A DNA stretch of 61,759 bases, taken from positions 1 through 61,759 of the forward strand of contig CANLOV010000016.1 of NCBI GenBank assembly GCA_947492955.1, read 5' to 3'. Shown here piece after piece: positions 56,230-61,759 of this stretch. This stretch comes from an uncultured Cellulophaga sp. Lineage in GTDB: Bacteria; Bacteroidota; Bacteroidia; Flavobacteriales; Flavobacteriaceae. Under the pieces are notes generated by a model, which was given only the letters and a program-made list of their open reading frames with translations, was not told the DNA's origin and made no database searches. Every line of letters starts with the position of its first letter. Position 1 is the stretch's first letter. The translations under genes and the position numbers were made by a program.

Positions 56230-57909
56230 TTAATATTTATCTGTAACACAACCTTCTGATGCCGAAGCAACAGATCTTGCATATTTAAATAATATTCCTT
56301 TTTTAAATTTTAATGGAGGGGCTTGCCATTCTGCTCTTCTTTTTTCCATTTCTTCATCCGCAATGTTTAAGTTTATAGAATTATTAATAGCATCAATGGT
56401 AATTATATCTCCTGTTTTTATCAAAGCAATTGCTCCTCCTACTTGTGCTTCTGGAGTTACGTGCCCTACAACAAAGCCGTGTGTACCACCAGAAAAACGA
56501 CCATCTGTAATTAATGCTACAGATTTACCTAAACCAGCTCCCATAATCATAGAGGTAGGCTTTAACATTTCTGGCATTCCAGGCCCTCCTTTTGGTCCTA
56601 CATAACGAATGACGACGACATTTCCTTTTTCTACTTCTCCATTAGAAATACCTTCATTTGCTTCAGGTTCGCTATCATATACTACCGCTTTCCCTTCAAA
56701 CTTTAGCCCTTCTTTTCCTGATATTTTTGCAACTGCACCATCTTCAGCAAGATTTCCTTTTAGTATTTGAAGATTTCCTGATGATTTTAAAGCTTTATCT
56801 ACGGTATATAATAAATCTTGATCCTCGAATTCCATTGCTTCAACATCTTTAAGGTTCTCTGCTAATGTCTTTCCAGTAACCGTCATACAATCTCCATGTA
56901 AAAACCCTTTTTCTAAAAGATATTTCATAATTTTTGGAGTTCCTCCTATACCATGAACATCTTCCATTAAGTATTTTCCTGATGGCTTTAAATCTCCTAT
57001 AAGTGGTGTTCTATCACTAATACGCTGAAAATCTTCTAAAGTAAAATCAATATCAGCTGCATAAGCTATTGCCAAATAATGTAATACTGCATTTGTAGAA
57101 CCTCCAAGTGCATTAACTAAAGTTATTGCATTTTCGATAGATTTTTTAGTAACTATATCTTTTGGTTTTAAATCTAGTTCTAAAAGATTTTTAATGGCAT
57201 GCGCCGTTCTTTCTGTTTCAGAACTCTTACCAGAATCTACTGCTGGTATAGATGAATTATAAGGTAATGCCATTCCCATACACTCTATAGAAGATGCCAT
57301 GGTATTAGCCGTATACATACCACCACAAGCTCCTGCGCCTGGGATAGATTTTTTTATAATTTCTTTATACTCAGCTTCATCAATCTCACCTGCTAATTTT
57401 TGACCTAAAGCCTCGAAAGCAGAAACAATATTTAATTTTTTTCCTTTATACTTTCCAGATGCTACACTACCACCATAAACCATAATAGAAGGTCTATTTA
57501 ATCGTAACATAGCTATAATAGCTCCTGGCATATTTTTATCACATCCAACAACTCCAATTAATGCATCATAGGACATTCCATTAACTACAGTCTCCATAGA
57601 ATCAGCTATAATATCTCTAGATGCCAAAGAATATTTCATTCCAGGTGTTCCCATAGAAATACCATCAGATACTCCAATAGTACCAAATGTTAATCCTATT
57701 TGCCCTGTTTCATTTACATGCTTTTTAATTTCCTGAGCAATCCCATTTAAGTGCATATTACACGGATTTCCATCATAGCCTGTACTACCAATAGCAATTT
57801 GGGCTTTTTTCATATCCTCATCTTTAAAACCAGTTGCATATAACATGGCCTGAGATGCAGGCTGTGAAGGATTCTGGGTAACCGTTTTACTGAATTTATT
57901 AAGTGCCAT
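56230..57909 (-). CDS. ilvD: Dihydroxy-acid dehydratase
   Basis: A 559-residue iron-sulfur enzyme that dehydrates 2,3-dihydroxy acids to the keto acids used for valine, isoleucine, leucine and pantothenate. Cluster cysteines are visible in [18 protein letters not shown] and [36 protein letters not shown] closes the family signature. It is the first gene of the operon; a candidate -7 box lies about 50 bp upstream. Confidence 0.97.
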   Translation of the reverse strand: MALNKFSKTVTQNPSQPASQAMLYATGFKDEDMKKAQIAIGSTGYDGNPCNMHLNGIAQEIKKHVNETGQIGLTFGTIGVSDGISMGTPGMKYSLASRDIIADSMETVVNGMSYDALIGVVGCDKNMPGAIIAMLRLNRPSIMVYGGSVASGKYKGKKLNIVSAFEALGQKLAGEIDEAEYKEIIKKSIPGAGACGGMYTANTMASSIECMGMALPYNSSIPAVDSGKSSETERTAHAIKNLLELDLKPKDIVTKKSIENAITLVNALGGSTNAVLHYLAIAYAADIDFTLEDFQRISDRTPLIGDLKPSGKYLMEDVHGIGGTPKIMKYLLEKGFLHGDCMTVTGKTLAENLKDVEAMEFEDQDLLYTVDKALKSSGNLQILKGNLAEDGAVAKISGKEGLKFEGKAVVYDSEPEANEGISNGEVEKGNVVVIRYVGPKGGPGMPEMLKPTSMIMGAGLGKSVALITDGRFSGGTHGFVVGHVTPEAQVGGAIALIKTGDIITIDAINNSINLNIADEEMEKRRAEWQAPPLKFKKGILFKYARSVASASEGCVTDKY

Positions 57910-57958
57910 TAAATTATTTATTTCTATTCTTAAATTCTATTGAATATAATCTTTAATT

Positions 57959-57966
57959 CAAAGATA
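57959..57966 (-). promoter_or_regulatory. Candidate -7 box of the ilv operon
   Basis: TATCTTTG on the minus strand matches TAnnTTTG exactly, about 50 bases before the ilvD start codon. The -33 region is AT-rich without a clear TTG, so this is provisional. Confidence 0.4.
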
Positions 57967-58144
57967 ATTCTTTCAATATTGCTATATTTTTAACATTGTT
58001 TACTAGTACAAATCCAATTACACCAATAAAAGACTAAATAACTGAAAACCAATATTATAAACTCATATTTTTATCATATTCAATAATTAATATAACTCTT
58101 AAAAAAAGTAAGGATATTAACATTAAATAAAAAATCATGAAAAA

Positions 58145-58174
58145 GCCTGTATCAATTTTAATTTTGATACAGGC
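58145..58174 (-). terminator. Terminator of the pxpABC operon
   Basis: GCCTGTATCAA (58145-58155) pairs with TTGATACAGGC (58164-58174), an 11-bp stem. In the minus direction it is followed by TTTTT and then further T-rich sequence. It lies about 160 bp beyond the pxpC stop codon. Confidence 0.75.
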
Positions 58175-58334
58175 CTTACTATATTTTATATAAAGTTATG
58201 CATCATTTCCTTTAGGAGACGATAATGACTATAGAATATAAGTTTCTTGTTTTCACGGGTGTAATATTAGTAAAAAATATATTACTAGCAAAAAGTTGTT
58301 ACTATTTTAATAAATATCACTCAAAAAATTACAT

Positions 58335-59174
58335 TTATAATAATTTAAAAGATATTTTATCTCCATATTTCTTTTGAGATAGTATAGAAATAGCCTTTTC
58401 TGTTAACTGTAATATCCTGGGATACCCTCCTGTGGTTTGTGCATCTTTCATTAGAATTATTAATTTTCCAGAAGGAGTAAATTGTACCGTACCAGGCAAT
58501 GTTGCCGATGTTAGCATAGATACATTATGCCCCTTAATTTTTTCATTTAATTGATATGCCATTCGGTTATTCTCTTTCGCTATCGTAAAACTTTTAAAAA
58601 ACAACATTTCTAATTGCTTATCATCTAACTGATTAAACTCTGGGCCTTTATACACTTTCAACACCTTTTCATCTAAATACAAATGACTTTCTTTAACTTC
58701 TTTTCCTGCATCAAAAAAACTACATTTATCATATAAAATAACTGTTTCCTTTTCTACTAGAGAATTTGTTGTAATTGATTTATAATATGATACACTTCCT
58801 AACACCTTAGAAGACTTAAACCCTCCTTTAATTGCTAAATAAGCCCTTAATCCTCTTTGTAACTTACCATAAGAAAGCTTATCTCCTGCTTTTATATGAT
58901 ATACTTTATTATTCAAAAGCTGCTCTTCATTTACAGTTGCAGACATTTGAGCTCCTCCCAAACATATATATGTTTCTTCTTTAAATTCTAAAACAGGTCC
59001 TGTCATTGTTATTTCTAAAACGGCAGCTTCTCTATTATTTTCTAAAAGATTATTAATTGTAGTAACAGCATAAGAATCCATTACACCAGAAACTGGCACT
59101 CCCTTATCCCTATACCCAAACCGACCTAAATCTTGTACGGTAGTAAAAAAGCCTGTTTTTATAATCCTAAGCAT
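58335..59174 (-). CDS. pxpC: 5-oxoprolinase subunit C (biotin-dependent carboxyltransferase family)
   Basis: A 279-residue cytoplasmic protein of the KipA/PxpC family. Key features: GFFTTVQDLGRFGYRDKGVPVSGVMD at the N-terminus, VLEITMTGPVLEF, RAYLAIKGGF and the C-terminal AQTTGGYPRILQ. With PxpA and PxpB it hydrolyses 5-oxoproline to glutamate using ATP, removing a damage product of glutamine and glutathione. It overlaps pxpB by 8 bp. Confidence 0.93.
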   Translation of the reverse strand: MLRIIKTGFFTTVQDLGRFGYRDKGVPVSGVMDSYAVTTINNLLENNREAAVLEITMTGPVLEFKEETYICLGGAQMSATVNEEQLLNNKVYHIKAGDKLSYGKLQRGLRAYLAIKGGFKSSKVLGSVSYYKSITTNSLVEKETVILYDKCSFFDAGKEVKESHLYLDEKVLKVYKGPEFNQLDDKQLEMLFFKSFTIAKENNRMAYQLNEKIKGHNVSMLTSATLPGTVQFTPSGKLIILMKDAQTTGGYPRILQLTEKAISILSQKKYGDKISFKLL

Positions 59175-59904
59175 CTATAAGTTGTTTCTCTATATTATAA
59201 ATACCAACCTCTATTTCTATTTTACACAAATCATATTTTGCTTTAGAAACTTCATAAAACTGAATTTTATCTCCGACCGAAACAAAACATGGAGACTCTT
59301 TTTTTACATCAAAAATAGATATTGGACAATTTCCAATAATATTCCAACCTCCTGGAGACTCTTGAGGGTAAATGCCCGTTTGTTTACCTGCTAAACCAAC
59401 CGCTCCTTTCATTACTTTTAAACGTGGAGTTTCTTTCCTAGGAATATCTAATCCTTTGTGTAAACCTCCCAAATACATAAAACCAGGTAAAAAACCAATA
59501 CCATAAACGGTATAAATATGTTGTGTATGTAATTTAATAATATCCGAAACACTCAGCTTTAGTTCACTTGAAACATTTAACATATCTATTCCAAAACCCA
59601 AATCATAACAAACAGGTAACTTCCATAAAAACTTCTGCTTTAATTGTACCTCTTCTTTTGTTACATACCATACATTAATTAATTCTGAAAAACTTTTATA
59701 TTCAATTATTTCATTTCTATTAATGATTGTTAATGAGTTATAAGCAATCACAAACTCCCAACTATTAGTTTTTAAATAATTCTCCAATAAGCATTTTTTA
59801 AATTGAAGTATATCATCTAAAATTAATTCATCTACTTTTTCTGGCCATTCAATTAAAACAGCATGTTCTCCAAAAGCTTTTATAGAAATAGAATAACGAC
59901 TCAC
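59167..59904 (-). CDS. pxpB: 5-oxoprolinase subunit B
   Basis: A 245-residue KipI/PxpB protein (the cyclophilin-like partner of PxpC). The central signature HTQHIYTVYGIGFLPGFMYLGGL is followed by the conserved PRKETPRLKVMKGAVGLAGKQTGIYPQESPGGW. It overlaps pxpA by 4 bp (ATGA) and pxpC by 8 bp, so the three subunits are translationally coupled. Confidence 0.93.
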   Translation of the reverse strand: MSRYSISIKAFGEHAVLIEWPEKVDELILDDILQFKKCLLENYLKTNSWEFVIAYNSLTIINRNEIIEYKSFSELINVWYVTKEEVQLKQKFLWKLPVCYDLGFGIDMLNVSSELKLSVSDIIKLHTQHIYTVYGIGFLPGFMYLGGLHKGLDIPRKETPRLKVMKGAVGLAGKQTGIYPQESPGGWNIIGNCPISIFDVKKESPCFVSVGDKIQFYEVSKAKYDLCKIEIEVGIYNIEKQLIDA

Positions 59905-60644
59905 TTTTTAATGTAAATATTTTGTTTTGGTAATTCTTCTGATAAATATCTTAATATTTCTAAGGCAGATGAAGTATCTCCGTGTATACAGTAGGTTTCC
60001 GCTTTAATACCCACTAAAACATTATCAATAGTCCTTAAATGCCCATTAATAACCATAGAGGACACATGGCTTAATACATCTTCTGGTTTTTCTATTAATG
60101 CATTATTTAACTTTCTTGATACCAAACTTAAATCAAAATTATAGTTTCTATCTGCAAAAGCTTCTCTTTTAATTTTAAATCCATTTTCTAAAGCTATTTT
60201 CTCTAGTTTAGATTTTGGAGGTACGTATAAAAAAACAGTTTCTTTATATTTTTTTATAGCATCTAAAAAAACATTGGAAAGCTCTTCATTATACATCATA
60301 TCATTATACAACGCTCCATGCGGTTTAATATGATGCAAAGAAATATCTTCTTTTTTTAATAAATTATCTAAAGATTGTAATTGATAAATTAAACTTTGCT
60401 TTAGTTCTTTATTAGTAATAACCATAGAAATTCTACCAAAATTATCTTTATCTGGATAAGATGGATGTGCACCAATTTTAACCTTATTCTCCTTTGCTAA
60501 CTTAAGTGATTTCATCATTGTATACTCATCTCCAAAATGCCCTCCACAAGCAATAGAACAAGACGATATATAAGGGAATAAATTTGCTTCGTTTATATTT
60601 CCTTCCCCAACATCACAATTAATATCTATACATACTTTATCCAT
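59901..60644 (-). CDS. pxpA: 5-oxoprolinase subunit A (LamB/YcsF family)
   Basis: A 247-residue protein with the YcsF pattern: DINCDVGEG near the start, SSCSIACGGHFGDE, IGAHPSYPDKDNFGR, HIKPHGALYNDM and YCIHGDTSSALE, which include the conserved His and Asp residues of the metal site. It starts the 5-oxoproline ring-opening reaction together with PxpBC. First gene of the operon; a -7-like box TAAATTTG lies on the minus strand about 39 bp upstream. Confidence 0.93.
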   Translation of the reverse strand: MDKVCIDINCDVGEGNINEANLFPYISSCSIACGGHFGDEYTMMKSLKLAKENKVKIGAHPSYPDKDNFGRISMVITNKELKQSLIYQLQSLDNLLKKEDISLHHIKPHGALYNDMMYNEELSNVFLDAIKKYKETVFLYVPPKSKLEKIALENGFKIKREAFADRNYNFDLSLVSRKLNNALIEKPEDVLSHVSSMVINGHLRTIDNVLVGIKAETYCIHGDTSSALEILRYLSEELPKQNIYIKK

Positions 60645-60682
60645 TATGTAAATATAACATCTTCACCAATAAAAAACTCTTA

Positions 60683-60690
60683 CAAATTTA
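60683..60690 (-). promoter_or_regulatory. Candidate -7 box of pxpABC
   Basis: TAAATTTG (minus strand) matches TAnnTTTG and lies about 39 bases before the pxpA start codon. The nearest TTG is only 13 bp upstream, so the -33 element is unclear. Confidence 0.35.
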
Positions 60691-60722
60691 ACTCCTTGTA
60701 CTACAAAAATTATTTAAAATAA

Positions 60723-60757
60723 TGCAGTTCATCTAAAAAATTGCAGTTCATCTAAAA
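60723..60757 (+). promoter_or_regulatory. Direct repeats resembling LytTR-type binding sites
   Basis: TGCAGTTCATCTAAAA occurs at 60723-60738 and again at 60742-60757, a 19-bp period. The core GCAGTTCAT fits eight of nine positions of the LytTR-domain consensus for direct-repeat binding sites. It lies 84 bp before the 60841 gene and about 80 bp from the pxpA start, so either could be controlled. The regulator class is inference. Confidence 0.5.
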
Positions 60758-60840
60758 GTAGTATGCTATTCAACGATCTTACATAATATTCGAAAAAATA
60801 TAGGGTTATAATAGTCCCAAATTGAAACAAACCTACTTAA

Positions 60841-61284
60841 ATGACATGTATAGAATGTAACAGAAATCTTAGCTATATAGACCACAAAAATTCCATGGAC
60901 AACTATGGAGTAGAGTTGTGTGTTCAACACCAAACTCGTTTAGAAAAAGTAGTTAAGAAAAATAATACTCCCATAGAGGCTATAAAATTATATTATGGTC
61001 TTAAAAATGCAGGTGTAACCCCCATGTTAGAATGGTGGGATGGTAAAAAATCTATTGACTTAGCGATATCTAGAGTAAAATTAAATATTGAAATAGATAC
61101 CGAATACAATATAATTACTCACAAACAAGCAATAAACGATTTAGAAGAAGCCATGCATTCTTTTAAAAACGGATTTACCACTATTAGAATTCCTAATGTT
61201 GTTATAAAATATTACCTAAGAGAAACAGTAAATAATATTTTAGGAATAATAGAAGGTTTAAAAGTAAATATAAAAGCTATATAA
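60841..61284 (+). CDS. Small protein with N-terminal Cys motif and nuclease-like C-terminal half
   Basis: A 147-residue protein. The first 30 residues carry CIECNRN and a further Cys and His (ELCVQH), a zinc-ribbon-like pattern. The second half (SIDLAISRVKLNIEIDTEYN, then DLEEAMHSFKNGFTTIRIPN) resembles the core of DUF559/Vsr-like PD-(D/E)xK nucleases, with Asp in IDLAI and Glu in NIEID as possible active-site residues. The protein is too short to be sure of catalysis. Direct repeats of LytTR type lie upstream. A DNA-related or regulatory role is plausible only. Confidence 0.5.
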   Translation: MTCIECNRNLSYIDHKNSMDNYGVELCVQHQTRLEKVVKKNNTPIEAIKLYYGLKNAGVTPMLEWWDGKKSIDLAISRVKLNIEIDTEYNIITHKQAINDLEEAMHSFKNGFTTIRIPNVVIKYYLRETVNNILGIIEGLKVNIKAI

Positions 61285-61312
61285 TGTTTTACAAACCCCA
61301 AAAAACTAAGAC

Positions 61313-61606
61313 ATGAATATTAGTATTAACGATTCTGAGAAACCGTATTTAATTAGTATTGTAATTATTACATTACAAACATTTTCTTCTTTAATAGTTC
61401 TATTAAATACATTTGGTAATAGTCTCAATGTTTTATTAGGCATTCCAATATTTGTTTCTGGAATATTATCATGTATTGGTTCTTTTTTAATTTTAAAAGA
61501 CGAGAATAAATTTGATAGTAGTAAAAAAATTGCGGCAGCCATTATTAATTTTGGAATGGCAATATTATTTTTTGGAATACTTATCCTTAATAGTTTAAAT
61601 AATTAA
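61313..61606 (+). CDS. Small three-helix membrane protein
   Basis: A 97-residue protein with three hydrophobic segments: about 12-32 (YLISIVIITLQTFSSLIVLL), 38-60 (LNVLLGIPIFVSGILSCIGSF) and 73-93 (AAAIINFGMAILFFGILIL). No enzymatic motif is seen and I do not recognise the family. It starts 28 bp after the nuclease-like gene and is probably cotranscribed. The ATG at 61313 gives a short hydrophilic N-terminus. Confidence 0.6.
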   Translation: MNISINDSEKPYLISIVIITLQTFSSLIVLLNTFGNSLNVLLGIPIFVSGILSCIGSFLILKDENKFDSSKKIAAAIINFGMAILFFGILILNSLNN

Positions 61607-61759
61607 TAAATAATTATTTAACAACCTCTTTACCCCTTCCTATACTTCACTTTTTTCTATATAATTTTATTTTTCTTCTAGTAAAAAACAATTACACCAT
61701 TGGGTTTAAGTACGATGTTATACATAATAAAGATAAGAGTATATACGATAACACTATAA

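Larger units (their letters stand above)
57910..58334 (-). other. Intergenic region between pxpC and ilvD
   Basis: This 425-bp gap holds the ilvD promoter candidate near its left end and the pxpABC terminator at 58145-58174. I looked for a leader peptide or attenuator rich in Ile, Leu or Val codons before ilvD and see none. The stretch 58175-58334 has no open frame I would defend. Confidence 0.5.

Noticed and set aside
57910-58334. A leader peptide or T-box-like attenuator before ilvD
   Set aside because: No short frame rich in Ile, Leu or Val codons and no terminator hairpin oriented towards ilvD is present; the only hairpin there belongs to pxpABC.

Overview
The window reads as a low-GC chromosome segment from a marine-type member of the Flavobacteriaceae (Bacteroidota). 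Evidence: a SusC/SusD pair, C-terminal type IX secretion (T9SS) sorting domains on two secreted enzymes, many short lipoproteins, Bacteroidota-style -7 boxes (TAnnTTTG) before several genes, and AT-rich codon use. I see no rRNA, tRNA, CRISPR array or prophage. The only mobile DNA is the end of an IS3-type insertion sequence at the left edge.

Layout. 1-148: end of an IS3-type element with the first 36 codons of its transposase. 191-3523: large secreted lyase-like enzyme with three tandem binding-type modules and a T9SS tail. 3.8-20.7 kb: mostly housekeeping genes (dnaK, panB, lspA, an RluA-type pseudouridine synthase, an EamA permease, leuA, pheT, an ABC-F ATPase) mixed with small lipoproteins and a fasciclin protein. 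20.9-26.9 kb: two tandem copies of a two-gene signalling cassette, each a FIST-domain sensor protein overlapping by 4 bp a PAS/hybrid histidine kinase. 26.9-50.8 kb: an alpha-glucan utilization locus in two divergent arms. 50.9-57.9 kb: branched-chain amino acid genes ilvD-ilvB-ilvN-ilvC, then ilvA beyond a terminator. 58.3-60.6 kb: the 5-oxoprolinase operon pxpA-pxpB-pxpC. 60.8-61.6 kb: a small nuclease-like protein and a small membrane protein.

How the glucan locus probably works. The plus arm makes a SusC transporter, SusD, a SusE/F-like lipoprotein with three binding modules, a large T9SS-secreted GH13 amylase and a surface-type lipoprotein. Together they would bind, cut and import maltodextrins. 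The minus arm makes a sugar MFS permease, beta-phosphoglucomutase, a GH65 phosphorylase, three further GH13 enzymes and a GH31 alpha-glucosidase. They would finish hydrolysis in the periplasm, move maltose inward and split it by phosphorolysis to glucose and beta-glucose 1-phosphate, then glucose 6-phosphate. A LacI-family regulator lies between the arms. Two identical 13-bp inverted repeats precede susC and a degenerate third copy precedes the MFS gene, so one regulator may control both arms.

The least ordinary part is the duplicated FIST-kinase cassette, which resembles the NosP/NahK nitric-oxide sensing pairs of proteobacteria. Other points of interest are a repeat element at the 3' end of pgmB, LytTR-like direct repeats near 60.7 kb, a sigma-54-like promoter with an inverted repeat before dnaK, and several inverted repeats close to start codons.
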